Translations under genes and position numbers: made by a program
The notes under the pieces: model-generated
Databases searched by the model: none
Seen by the model: the letters and a program-made list of their open reading frames with translations, nothing else
Told to the model about the DNA's origin: nothing
Source of the DNA: Massilia sp. YIM B02443
GTDB lineage: Bacteria > Pseudomonadota > Gammaproteobacteria > Burkholderiales > Burkholderiaceae_D
NCBI RefSeq assembly: GCF_030411955.1
Contig: NZ_JASNRA010000019.1
Span: 1 to 64,000, forward strand
Reading direction: 5' to 3'
Length of the DNA: 64,000 bases
Part shown: positions 17,378 to 27,719 of the stretch, piece by piece
Numbering within the stretch: the first letter of the stretch is position 1
Layout of the letters: the number at the start of each line of letters is the position of its first letter

Positions 17378-18688
17378 ATGTTCGCTTACTACTTCAAGCT
17401 CGGCGTGCGCAGCCTGCGCCGCAACCCGGTCCTGACCGCACTGATGGTGCTGACGCTGGCGGTTGGCGTCGCCGCCAGCGTCTCTACCCTCGCCATCCTG
17501 CACATGATGTCGGGCGACCCGATTCCGCAGAAAAGCACGCGCCTGTTCGCGCCGGTGCTGGATAACCGGCCGGCCGAAAACTACGACCCGGGCAATGACC
17601 GGCCGGACGACCAGCTCACCTACATCGATGTCGTCAATCTGCTCAAGAGCGGCCAGGGCGTGCGCCGCACCGGCATGTACGGCATCGCGGCCGTGATCGA
17701 ACCGCCCGACAAGCAGATCGAACCATTCTGGACCGAGGGAATGGCCCCCACGCGCGACTTCTTCGCCATGTTCGATGTCCCGTTCGTGCACGGCGGGCCG
17801 TGGAGCGAGGCCGACGACGCGCGCGGCGCCGACGTGGTGGTGCTCAGCCGCGAACTGGCCGAAAAGCTGTTTGGCGACGCCAACCCGGTCGGCCGCCAGG
17901 TACGCCTGCTGGACGCGCCGTTCACCGTGGTCGGCGTGATCGATGCCTGGTCGCCGCAGCCGCGCTACTACCAGCTCCAGAGCGGCCGCAAGTTCGGCGT
18001 CGACGAAGACCTGTTCATTCCCCTGGCGTCGTCGATCCGGCACAAAAGCTCGCACAACGGCGGCATGAGCTGCAGCGCGCCTACCGATCCTGGCTTCGAG
18101 GGCATCCTGCGCTCGGAATGCACCTGGCTCCAGTTCTGGTTCGAGACCGCATCCAGCGCGGGGCGCGACGACCTGCAGGCCTGGCTCGACAACTACGCCG
18201 CCGACCAGCGCAAGCTTGGCCGCATGAAGCGCAACGCGCCCAACGAGTTGTACAACGTACCGGAATGGCTGGTGCACATGAAGGTGGTCGGCAAGGACAA
18301 CAAGCTGTCGGCCTGGCTGGCGTTCGGCTTCCTGGCCCTGTGCCTGGTCAATACCATCGGCCTGCTGCTGGCGAAGTTCTCGGTGCGCGCGTCCGAAGTC
18401 GGCATCCGGCGCGCGCTGGGGGCATCGCGCAAGGACATCTTCCGCCAGTTCCTGACCGAGAGCGCGGTGATCGGCCTGGCCGGCGGCGTGCTTGGCCTGC
18501 TGCTGGCCTTCGGCGCACTGGCCCTGCTGTCGCTGCAGAGCAGCGCGATGGCGGCGGTGGCGCGCATGGACCTGGCGATGCTGGCCTTCACCTTTGCGCT
18601 GTCGGTGCTGGCGGCGCTGGTGGCCGGGCTGCTGCCCACCTGGCGCGCCTGCCAGGTGACGCCGGCGCTCCAGCTCAAGTCCCAATAA
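17378..18688 (+). CDS. MacB-like ABC permease 1
   Basis: A 436-residue FtsX/MacB-type permease: one N-terminal helix (residues 19-42), a large periplasmic domain (about 45-310) and three C-terminal helices. The conserved coupling segment SEVGIRRALGASRKDIFRQFLTE follows helix 2. It pairs with a second permease in the same operon, so the transporter is probably a heterodimer of half-permeases with one shared ATPase. Cargo is unknown; MacB relatives export peptides, toxins, antibiotics or siderophores. Confidence 0.85.
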   Translation: MFAYYFKLGVRSLRRNPVLTALMVLTLAVGVAASVSTLAILHMMSGDPIPQKSTRLFAPVLDNRPAENYDPGNDRPDDQLTYIDVVNLLKSGQGVRRTGMYGIAAVIEPPDKQIEPFWTEGMAPTRDFFAMFDVPFVHGGPWSEADDARGADVVVLSRELAEKLFGDANPVGRQVRLLDAPFTVVGVIDAWSPQPRYYQLQSGRKFGVDEDLFIPLASSIRHKSSHNGGMSCSAPTDPGFEGILRSECTWLQFWFETASSAGRDDLQAWLDNYAADQRKLGRMKRNAPNELYNVPEWLVHMKVVGKDNKLSAWLAFGFLALCLVNTIGLLLAKFSVRASEVGIRRALGASRKDIFRQFLTESAVIGLAGGVLGLLLAFGALALLSLQSSAMAAVARMDLAMLAFTFALSVLAALVAGLLPTWRACQVTPALQLKSQ

Positions 18689-18714
18689 TCCCGGAAACCT
18701 CACGGAGAATCAGC

Positions 18715-19944
18715 ATGGAAATCCGCCCCATCCTCTCAAGCCTGATGCGCAACAAGACCGGCCCGATCCTGGTGGCGCTGCAGGTCGCCATCAGCCTGGC
18801 GATCCTGGCCAACGCCCTGCACATCGTGGGCGAGCGGCGCGCCGCGGCGGCGCGGCCGAGCGGCATCGCCGATGAACACGCGGTGTTCACCATCAACGTC
18901 AGCCACCTGCGCGGCGGCGGCCCCGAGCAGGATCTGGCCAACCAGAACCGCGAGATCGCCACGCTGCGCGCAGTGCCGGGCGTGGTGTCGGTGGCCAATG
19001 TCGGCCAGCTGCCGATGTCCAACTCGGGCTGGAACACCAGCGTCGCGGTCGAGCGCAGCCAGACCCGCGAATCGGCCGTGCCGTCGGCCTACAGCGTTGC
19101 CGATTCGGTGGTGCAGGCCTGGGGACTGGTCCTTGCCGAGGGCCGCGATTTCAGTGCCGGAGAATACATCGACATCCCGATGGGATCGCGCGAAGCGCCG
19201 CGTGCGGTGATCGTCACCCGCGCGCTGGCCGCCAGGCTGTGGCCGGGCGAGACGGCGGTCGGCAAGACGCTCTACATCGGCATGGGCGAAGACGCCATGG
19301 GCATCCCGGTGGTGGGCGTGGTCGAGCGGCTGCAGGACCACAACGCCAACATCGGCGAACGCGGCGAATTCTCGATCATCGTGCCGCGACGCGAATATGG
19401 CGCCGGCGCCGCCACCTACACCGTGCGCGCCGCGCCCGGCCAGCGCGAACGGGTGATCCGCGACGCCGAAGACGCCCTGCGCAAGGCGTCAGCCGATCCG
19501 GTCATCCTCCACACCCGCACCATCGACGAGCTGCGCGCGGCGCGCTACCGCGCCGACGTGGCGCTGTCGTGGACCCTGGTGGTGGTCAGCGTGCTGCTGC
19601 TCCTGATCACCGCCGGCGGCATCGTCGGCATGGCCAGCCTGTGGGTCAACCAGCGCCGCAAGCAGATCGGCGTGCGGCGCGCGCTGGGCGCGAGGAAGCG
19701 CGACATCGTGCGCTACTTCATCACGGAGAACGTATTGATCACCAGCGCCGGCGTGTTCGGCGGCGTGCTGCTCGGGATTGGCCTGAACCAGCTCCTGGTG
19801 AGCCGGCTCGAGATGGAACGCCTGCCGCTGGGCTACCTGGCCGGCGGTGCGGTCGTGCTGTGGGCGCTCGGGATCCTGGCCGCGTATGGTCCGGCGTGGC
19901 GCGCGGCCGGCATCTCGCCGGCGCTGGCCACCCGCAGTGCATAG
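18715..19944 (+). CDS. MacB-like ABC permease 2
   Basis: A 409-residue second FtsX/MacB-type permease with the same topology: helix at about 17-37, periplasmic domain to about 285, then three helices, with KQIGVRRALGARKRDIVRYF as the coupling segment. A GGAG site lies 8 bp before the ATG. It differs clearly from permease 1, especially in the periplasmic domain, supporting a heterodimeric exporter. Confidence 0.85.
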   Translation: MEIRPILSSLMRNKTGPILVALQVAISLAILANALHIVGERRAAAARPSGIADEHAVFTINVSHLRGGGPEQDLANQNREIATLRAVPGVVSVANVGQLPMSNSGWNTSVAVERSQTRESAVPSAYSVADSVVQAWGLVLAEGRDFSAGEYIDIPMGSREAPRAVIVTRALAARLWPGETAVGKTLYIGMGEDAMGIPVVGVVERLQDHNANIGERGEFSIIVPRREYGAGAATYTVRAAPGQRERVIRDAEDALRKASADPVILHTRTIDELRAARYRADVALSWTLVVVSVLLLLITAGGIVGMASLWVNQRRKQIGVRRALGARKRDIVRYFITENVLITSAGVFGGVLLGIGLNQLLVSRLEMERLPLGYLAGGAVVLWALGILAAYGPAWRAAGISPALATRSA

Positions 19945-19971
19945 TCGCGCGCCGGTGCTATGCTAGCGGCC

Positions 19972-21299
<1,328 letters not shown>

Positions 21300-21303
<4 letters not shown>

Positions 21304-22685
21304 GCGGCGCGGACGCGCACGGCAAGGGCCCGCGCTTTTCGCTGGTGACGCGTTTGTCGGCCCTGGTGGGCACGCTGCTGGCGCTGGGCGTGTTGAGCGC
21401 GCTCGGCCTCGACACCCTGTTCCCCGGCCGCCCGCTCCTGATTGCCGCCGTCTGTCTGCTCGGCCTGCTGCCGGTGGCGATCATCACGCTGCGCACGCAG
21501 GTGCAGCCGATCATGTCGCTGTTCCGCGCGCTCGAGAGCACGGTGGACAGCTATCGCGATGGCGACTTTTCCTTCAGCCTGCATTGGCCCCACAACGATG
21601 AATTGAGCGACCTGGTCGCCGCCCACAACCGCCTGGGCAGCGTGCTGCGCGAGCAGCGCCTGGGCCTGGCCCAGCGCGAGCTGCTGCTCGACACCATGGT
21701 GCAGAACACGCCGGTGGCGATGCTGCTGGTGGCCGACGCCGCGGCGAAGGCGGGCGATGGCGCCAGCAACGGCGCCATCGTCTACGCCAACCTGGCCGCG
21801 CGCCGCCTGCTGGCGCACGGCCGCAAGCTCGAAGGCCACGCGCTGGGCGCGGTGCTGGACGGCGCCTCGCCGGCCTTGAAGGAAGCGCTGGCGCGCGGCG
21901 GCGACGGCCTGTTCACCGCCGGCGAAGGCGAGGACGAAGAGGTGTATCACCTGGCGCGCAACACCTTCACCCTGAACGGCCGGCGCCACGAATTGCTCTT
22001 GCTGCGCCACCTGACGGTCGAACTGCGGCGCCAGGAAGTACAGACCTGGAAGAAGGTGATCCGCGTGATCAGCCATGAACTCAACAACTCACTGGCGCCA
22101 CTGGCCTCGCTCGCGCACTCGGGCGCGGAGCTGGTGCGGCGCGGCCAGGTCGAGCGCCTGCCGCAGATCCTGCAGACCATCGGCGAGCGCACCCGGCACC
22201 TGGAAAGCTTCATCCTCGGCTACGCGCGCTTCGCCAAGCTGCCCACGCCACGACTGGAAGCGCAGCATTGGGACGCGCTGATCGAACGCCTGGCGTCACA
22301 GGTGACGTTCCGGATCGAGGGTGGGCTGCCGCAAGACGCGGCGTGGATCGACGCCGCCCAGGTCGAGCAGGCGCTGCTCAACCTGCTCAAGAACGCGCAC
22401 GAGTCGGGATCGAACCCCGAGGACGTGGCGCTACAGCTGCGGCGTGTGCAGGACCAGTGGCGCATCGACGTGTTCGACCGCGGCGGCGGCATGAGCGAGG
22501 CGGTGCTGACCCAGGCCCTGGTCCCGTTCTATTCCACCAAGCGCAGCGGCACCGGCCTCGGGCTGGCGCTGGCGCGCGAGATCGCCGAGGCGCACGGCGG
22601 ACGCATCACGCTGGCCAACCGCGACGGCGGCGGGCTGGCGGTGACGCTGTTCCTGCCCGCCCTGCCCGGCGCCGTTTCCCCCTGA
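21300..22685 (+). CDS. NtrB-like sensor histidine kinase
   Basis: A 461-residue kinase with two N-terminal membrane helices (about 17-37 and 46-64), a HAMP/PAS-like middle region (to about 240), the phosphoacceptor His259 in VISHELNNSLAPL and an ATPase domain with N-box LLNLLKNAHE, G1 DRGGGM and G2 GTGLGLALA. Its ATG overlaps the stop of the response regulator by 4 bp (ATGA), so the two are partners. The short periplasmic loop suggests sensing in the membrane rather than a large external domain. It probably senses a condition relieved by the exporter upstream. Confidence 0.88.
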
Positions 22686-22701
22686 GCCCAAGGAGCCATC
22701 C

Positions 22702-23304
22702 ATGTTGACCATCATCGGCAAGTCCACCTCGATCAACGTGCGCAAGGTGCTGTGGACCTGCGCCGAACTGGATATTCCGTACGAACGCCGTGACTGGCAG
22801 GAGAACGATGCGCCGCTCAATCCGAACCGGATGGTGCCGGTGCTGGTCGACGGCGACTTCGTGCTGTGGGAGTCGCACGCGATCTGCCGCTACCTGTGCC
22901 ACCGCTACGGCGGCGCCACGCTGCTGCCGGCGACGAGCGATGCGCAGGCGCGGGCGCGCGTCGAGCAGTGGATGGACTGGCAGGCGACCGAACTGAATAC
23001 CGCATGGCGCTATGCCTTCATGGCGCTGGTGCGCGCCAGCGCCGCGCACCGCGATCCGGCGCAGATCGAGGCCGGCGTCGCGGGCTGGAACCGGCACGTC
23101 GGGATGCTCGACGCGCAGCTGGATGGCAAGGCCTTCATCGCCGGCGATGCGTTCTCGCTGGCCGACATCGTGCTCGGCCTGTCGGTCAACCGCTGGCGCA
23201 TGACGCCGATGGCGCGGCCCGACTATCCGCATGTGGCGGCGTGGTATGCGCGCATGGCCGGACGACCGGGCTTCGACGCGTGGTGCGATAACGGCGTCGC
23301 GTAA
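22702..23304 (+). CDS. glutathione S-transferase family protein
   Basis: A 200-residue cytosolic GST. The thioredoxin-like N-terminal domain (LTIIGKSTSINVRKVLWTCAEL; NRMVPVLVDGDFVLWESHAICRYL in blocks) holds the glutathione-binding cis-Pro and ES pair, and the all-helical C-terminal domain includes FIAGDAFSLADIVLG. It starts 16 bp after the kinase with an AAGGAG site, so it may be read from the export operon. The substrate is unknown. Confidence 0.85.
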   Translation: MLTIIGKSTSINVRKVLWTCAELDIPYERRDWQENDAPLNPNRMVPVLVDGDFVLWESHAICRYLCHRYGGATLLPATSDAQARARVEQWMDWQATELNTAWRYAFMALVRASAAHRDPAQIEAGVAGWNRHVGMLDAQLDGKAFIAGDAFSLADIVLGLSVNRWRMTPMARPDYPHVAAWYARMAGRPGFDAWCDNGVA

Positions 23305-23359
23305 AGTGGCGCCAGGCGTCTGGTAACATCGGCCCTTGTTTTTCGCCGTCCTCCCGACC

Positions 23360-24142
23360 ATGTCCGCCAAATCCCCCCGCACCATCGACCCACGTTTCGC
23401 CGCCCCTGGCCACCCGCCCGCCACCATCGACGAATTCGAAGGCGTGCGCTTCCTGCACCTCGGCACCTCGTGGGTGCAGGGCGCGATGCGCATCGCCAAG
23501 CCCGACGCCATCGAGCTCGAATACGTGCAGATGATGATGATGTGGACGCTGTTCCGGCACGCGCCGCGCCACATCGTCCAGCTGGGCCTGGGCAGCGCCG
23601 CGCTCACCAAGTTCAGCTACGCGCGCTTTCCCGAGGCGCGCGTGACCGCGGTCGAACTCAATCCCAACGTGATCGCGATCTGCCGCGCCCTGTTCGGCCT
23701 GCCCGAGAACGATGCGCGCCTGGACGTGCGCGAGCAGAACGCGCTGGACTTCGTGCTGGATGCGCGCAACCACGGCACGGTGGACGCGCTGCAGGTCGAT
23801 TTGTACGACCAGGATGCGCGCGGCCCGGTGCTCGATTCGCCCGAGTTCTACCAGGGCTGCTTCGATTGCCTGGCGCCGGGCGGCGTCATGACCGCCAATG
23901 TGTTCGGCGACTTCAGCAACTACGACAAGAACCTGCTGACGATGGAACAGGTGTTCGACGCGGTGGTGTGGCTGCCCGAGGTGCACGACGCCAACATCGT
24001 GGTGCTGGCTTTCAGGGATGCGCCCGAGATCGACTTCTCGGTGCTGTACGAACGCGCCGGCGAGATCAAGCGGCGCCTGAACCTGCCGGCCAAGAACTGG
24101 GTCAATGGCTTGAAGGAGTGGATGCGCGACCACCAGGCCTGA
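23360..24142 (+). CDS. spermidine synthase-like methyltransferase
   Basis: A 260-residue protein with the Rossmann core of spermine/spermidine synthase-like methyltransferases: glycine loop VQLGLGSAALTKFSY, acidic end VTAVELNPNVI, then VDALQVDLYDQDA and a LAPGGVMTANVF strand. The specific polyamine-synthase aspartate pattern is not clear, so the true reaction is uncertain. Its 3' end overlaps a convergent gene by 41 bp. The ATG at 23360 is chosen over 23336 because the extra residues look non-coding. Confidence 0.7.
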   Translation: MSAKSPRTIDPRFAAPGHPPATIDEFEGVRFLHLGTSWVQGAMRIAKPDAIELEYVQMMMMWTLFRHAPRHIVQLGLGSAALTKFSYARFPEARVTAVELNPNVIAICRALFGLPENDARLDVREQNALDFVLDARNHGTVDALQVDLYDQDARGPVLDSPEFYQGCFDCLAPGGVMTANVFGDFSNYDKNLLTMEQVFDAVVWLPEVHDANIVVLAFRDAPEIDFSVLYERAGEIKRRLNLPAKNWVNGLKEWMRDHQA

Positions 24143-24626
24143 GCGGATGGCGCACCGCGGACGGCTGGCGCCCACGCCGCTCCTGCTCTTGATCCTGCAT
24201 CTGTCCCAGTTCGGACGCCGGCACCGGCGCCCCGAGCAGCGCGAACACCGAGCCGCACGGTTCGCGCTCCAGCGCCAGCACCGGAAACACCCGCTCCAGG
24301 TTGGTGTACTTGGCCCAGGCCCCGACGCCGCGCGATTCTCCCGGCGGGATCGACATCGCGGCGAAGCCGCGCGCGCCGCCCTCCACCGCCTCGATGCTGC
24401 GGGTGCGCACTTCCTGCATGTCGCCCTGGCCGTCGGTACTGGCTGCCGCTTCGAAGCAGCACACGCGCAGCTGCGCGCCCGGCACCGGATGGTCGTGCAG
24501 TTTCTGGTTGGGTGCGTGCCACAGCTGCATCAGCACGATGCCGCTGGCGCTGTGCGCATCCCACACATGTTCCAGGCTGCCGTAGTGTTCAAGGCCGTAG
24601 CGCTTGCAAAGCTGGGTGATGTTCAT
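24102..24626 (-). CDS. unknown protein, 174 residues
   Basis: No family is recognised. The N-terminal 130 residues look globular (MNITQLCKRYGLEHYGSLEH; LHDHPVPGAQLRVCCFEA; GAWAKYTNLERVFPVLALE) and contain several His and Cys. The last 35 residues are Arg/Gln/Gly-rich and run opposite the end of the methyltransferase gene, so the true protein may owe its tail to overlap. It starts 1 bp after the stop of the upstream 65-residue gene, making a two-gene operon divergent from the TonB receptor. Confidence 0.45.
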   Translation of the reverse strand: MNITQLCKRYGLEHYGSLEHVWDAHSASGIVLMQLWHAPNQKLHDHPVPGAQLRVCCFEAAASTDGQGDMQEVRTRSIEAVEGGARGFAAMSIPPGESRGVGAWAKYTNLERVFPVLALEREPCGSVFALLGAPVPASELGQMQDQEQERRGRQPSAVRHPLRPGGRASTPSSH

Positions 24627-24627
24627 G

Positions 24628-24825
24628 CTAGTCGTTCCGTTTCCATTGACGCCGTTCCCGGCTGCGCCGGGCTGCGGGATCCTGCATGACGCGCAGCAGG
24701 ATCTCGCTGGAGACGTTGCAGCTCTCGAGGTACACCAACCCGGCCTTGACGCCCCGCGTCTCGGCCAGGAACAACGCATATTCGGTGGCGAGCGCGGATT
24801 GCTCGTCGGTTCGTCGCTGGATCAT
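24628..24825 (-). CDS. unknown small protein, 65 residues
   Basis: A short frame with acidic-basic helical character (MIQRRTDEQSALATEYALFL; GLVYLESCNVSSEILLRVMQD) and a basic C terminus. No family is recognised. Support comes from tight spacing to the next gene on the same strand and codon bias similar to real genes nearby. It may be a small cofactor of the 174-residue protein. Confidence 0.4.
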   Translation of the reverse strand: MIQRRTDEQSALATEYALFLAETRGVKAGLVYLESCNVSSEILLRVMQDPAARRSRERRQWKRND

Positions 24826-25163
24826 GGTGTGTGGCTGCCTACAAAGAATGCGGGGCGCGAGAACATCCTATCTCGACTATGTCGCGCGTCTTCCAGAATC
24901 TTGTTAGAGAACGTAACAAAAACGAAAACACTCAACTGCAATATTTCTTTGCAAAAAGTTCATTAGACTCAAGGCACTATTCAAGGAACATGAAGCGGTT
25001 GGTGAACATGTGCAAACGTTGCTTTCACGCGACGTCAATCCAAAAAAGACACGTTTGTCTTTACCAAAATGCCCGTGAACGGTTTCTCAGCCACAACTGC
25101 TCGCTACTATCGAATGGCGTCCACACTTGGACATATAACAACATCACCATCAAAGGAGCGAGG
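24826..25163. promoter_or_regulatory. AT-rich leader of second TonB receptor
   Basis: 338 bp without a supported gene, markedly AT-richer than the rest of the window, between the divergent small genes and the receptor. An AAGGAG ribosome site lies at 25153-25158. No clear Fur box, riboswitch or terminator was found. The long leader suggests post-transcriptional control, but no specific structure can be named. Confidence 0.4.
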
Positions 25164-27587
25164 ATGAGGAAGCAACTACTGCCACAACGCACCCTGCTGG
25201 CCGCCGCGATACTGGCCATTGCCGGCCCGGCCGCGGCCCAGCAGGCCGATCCCAACCTGTCGCAAGTCGTGGTGCTGGGTTCGCGCACCCAGCCCAAGAC
25301 CGCGCTCGACACGGCGGTCCCGGTCGGCCTGATCGACGCCAAGGACCTGCAGTCGGCCGGCACGCTGGAACTGGGCAAGGTGCTGCAAGACCTCGACCCC
25401 TCGTTCAACTTCACCACCACCTTCGTCAGCGACGGCACCGACATCATCCGCCCGGCGACGCTGCGCGGCCTGGGTCCGGACCAGCTCCTGGTGCTCATCA
25501 ACGGCAAGCGCCGCCACCAGCAGGCGCTGGTCAACGTGCAGCAGACCATCGGGCGCGGCTCGGCCGGCACCGACATCAACGCCATCCCGCTGTCGGCGAT
25601 CCAGGCGATCGAAGTGCTGCGCGACGGCGCCGCCGCCCAATACGGCTCGGACGCGATCGCCGGCGTGATCAACATCATCCTGAAAAAAGGCGCCGGCAAC
25701 GGAAGCCTCAGCGCCAGCGCCGGCACCACCGACGAAGGCGACGGCGACACGTATTCGGCCAGCGCCCACCGCGGCTTCGCGCTCGGCAGCGACGGCGGCT
25801 ACCTGAACCTGTCGGTCGAAGCCCGCAAGCGCGACGAGACCAACCGCGCCGGCCTCGACACCTTGCGCGTCGACCCGCCGCGCGTCACCCAGCGCCTGGG
25901 CGACAGCAACGCCAAGGATTACTACCTGTGGATGAACTCGGCCCTGCCCATCGGCGGCGGCGAACTGTATGCCTTCGGCGGCGCCTCCAAGCGCAAGGGC
26001 GACTCGGGCGGCTTCTACCGCCCGGCCGAGGATTCGCGCAACGTGCCCGAGGTCTACCCGAACGGCTTCCTGCCGAACATCGTCACCACCGTGCAGGATG
26101 CCTCGCTGGCCTTCGGCTACCGCCACGACCTGGCGGATGGCTGGAACGTCGACGCCAGCGTCAACCACGGCCGCAGCCAATTGAAATTCCACGAGCGGAA
26201 CTCGATCAACGTCAGCTACTGGTACGAGACCGGCGACTCGCCGCGCGAAGCCGACACCGGCACCCTCAAATTCGAGCAGACCACCTTCAACCTCGACTTC
26301 AAGGGTCCGGTGAACCTGTTCGGTGGCGAACTGCTGGTGGCCACCGGCTTCGAATGGCGCCGCGACAATTACGAGATCGAAGCCGGCGACCCGGTCTCGT
26401 ACCAGTACGGCACCACCAACAACCCGGCCATCATCATCCGCGACCAGAACGGCGGCATCGCCGCCTCCGGCATCCAGGGCTTCCCCGGCTACACGCCCGG
26501 CACCGCGGTCGACGAAGGACGCCACAACACCGCCTACTACCTCGACGTCGAGCGCAAGTTCGGCGACACGGTATCGGTCGGCGCGGCGCTGCGCCATGAG
26601 CGCTATTCCGACTTCGGCAACACCACCATCGGCAAACTCACGCTGCGCTACGACCCGTCGCGCACCCTCGGCCTGCGCGCCAGCGCGTCGACGGGTTTCC
26701 GTGCTCCCGGCGTACAGCAGAAGTTCTACAGCTCGGTCTCGACCAACCTGAATGCGGCCGGCGTGCTCACCGAAACCCTGACCGCGCGCGAAGACAGCGC
26801 CGTCACGCGCGCGTTCGGCATCGCGCCGCTGCAGGAAGAAACGTCGAAAAGCGCCAGCATCGGCATGATCCTGCGCCCGAGCCAGGGCCTGTCGCTGACG
26901 GCCGACCTGTACCGCACGCGGATCGACGACCGCATCGTCTTCTCCAGCAACATCGCGCCCGAATCCGGCCCCTGCCCGACCCCGGCCTCGTGCCCGATCC
27001 GCGCCATCCTGGATCCGCTGCGCGTGGGCCAGGCGCAGTTCTTCACCAACGCCATCGACACCACCACCACGGGCCTGGACATCGTGGCGCAGCAGACCAT
27101 CCGCGGCCAGGGGTCGACCCTGGTGCTCTCCGGCCAGCTGGGCTTCAACAAGACCGAGGTGCGCGACCGCCATTCGCAGTCGCCGGTGCTGAGCGGCGCC
27201 CAGCTGTTCGACGACGCCCAGGTGACGCTGATCGAACGCGGCCAGCCGCGCAAGCATCACGTGGTGGCGGCCGACTACACCACCGGCCCGTGGAACGTGA
27301 CGGCGCGCGCCAACTACTTCGGCGAGGTGCAGGGCCAAGGCTTCACGGCGCCGTTCGTGCAGACCTGGGCCGCCAAGTGGATCGTCGACCTGACCGGACG
27401 CTACGCCTTCGACAAGAACCTGAGCCTGTCGGCCGGCATCAACAACCTGTTCGACACCTATCCGACGCGCTGGAATCCGGAACGGGCGGCGCCGTTCCCG
27501 CAAATGGGGTTCACCTATTGCTGGGAGACTTGCCCGTTCGGGATGAATGGACGGTCGGCGTATGTGAAGGCGGATTACACGTTCTAA
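25164..27587 (+). CDS. TonB-dependent outer-membrane receptor
   Basis: An 807-residue receptor with a signal peptide (MRKQLLPQRTLLAAAILAIAGPAAAQ), a TonB-box-like SQVVVLGS, a plug domain (LRGLGPDQLLVLINGKRRHQ; IEVLRDGAAAQYGSDAIAGV) and a barrel ending in a C-terminal Phe. Two Cys pairs near residues 600-610 (GPCPTPASCPI) and near 775 (TYCWETCPF) suggest external disulfide loops. The ATG at 25164 has a good ribosome site, and the upstream in-frame extension has no signal peptide. No neighbouring enzyme reveals the cargo. Confidence 0.87.
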   Translation: MRKQLLPQRTLLAAAILAIAGPAAAQQADPNLSQVVVLGSRTQPKTALDTAVPVGLIDAKDLQSAGTLELGKVLQDLDPSFNFTTTFVSDGTDIIRPATLRGLGPDQLLVLINGKRRHQQALVNVQQTIGRGSAGTDINAIPLSAIQAIEVLRDGAAAQYGSDAIAGVINIILKKGAGNGSLSASAGTTDEGDGDTYSASAHRGFALGSDGGYLNLSVEARKRDETNRAGLDTLRVDPPRVTQRLGDSNAKDYYLWMNSALPIGGGELYAFGGASKRKGDSGGFYRPAEDSRNVPEVYPNGFLPNIVTTVQDASLAFGYRHDLADGWNVDASVNHGRSQLKFHERNSINVSYWYETGDSPREADTGTLKFEQTTFNLDFKGPVNLFGGELLVATGFEWRRDNYEIEAGDPVSYQYGTTNNPAIIIRDQNGGIAASGIQGFPGYTPGTAVDEGRHNTAYYLDVERKFGDTVSVGAALRHERYSDFGNTTIGKLTLRYDPSRTLGLRASASTGFRAPGVQQKFYSSVSTNLNAAGVLTETLTAREDSAVTRAFGIAPLQEETSKSASIGMILRPSQGLSLTADLYRTRIDDRIVFSSNIAPESGPCPTPASCPIRAILDPLRVGQAQFFTNAIDTTTTGLDIVAQQTIRGQGSTLVLSGQLGFNKTEVRDRHSQSPVLSGAQLFDDAQVTLIERGQPRKHHVVAADYTTGPWNVTARANYFGEVQGQGFTAPFVQTWAAKWIVDLTGRYAFDKNLSLSAGINNLFDTYPTRWNPERAAPFPQMGFTYCWETCPFGMNGRSAYVKADYTF

Positions 27588-27590
27588 GCA

Positions 27591-27700
27591 CGTAGGGTGG
27601 ACGGCTGCGCCGTCCACGCGTCGATTGTTATCGGTTCCGTTATCGCGCCGGATGATTTTGCGGCCAACCATCACCGCGTGGACGGGGGACCCGTCCACGC
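27591..27700. repeat. MITE-like palindromic repeat, copy 2
   Basis: It begins CGTAGGGTGGACGGC and has inverted arms CGTCCACGCG (27611-27620) and CGCGTGGACG (27675-27684). The core is nearly the same as copy 1 (GATTGTTATCGG; CCAACCATCACCGCGT). It lies between two convergent genes, the TonB receptor and the end of the TldD/MoxR cluster, where the hairpin arms may also act as a bidirectional terminator. Confidence 0.7.
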
Positions 27701-27719
27701 TAAAGAAACAGGCGGCGCG

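Noticed and set aside
24826..25163. Fur box or iron riboswitch before the second TonB receptor
   Set aside because: The region is AT-rich, but no 19-bp Fur-like palindrome could be made out.
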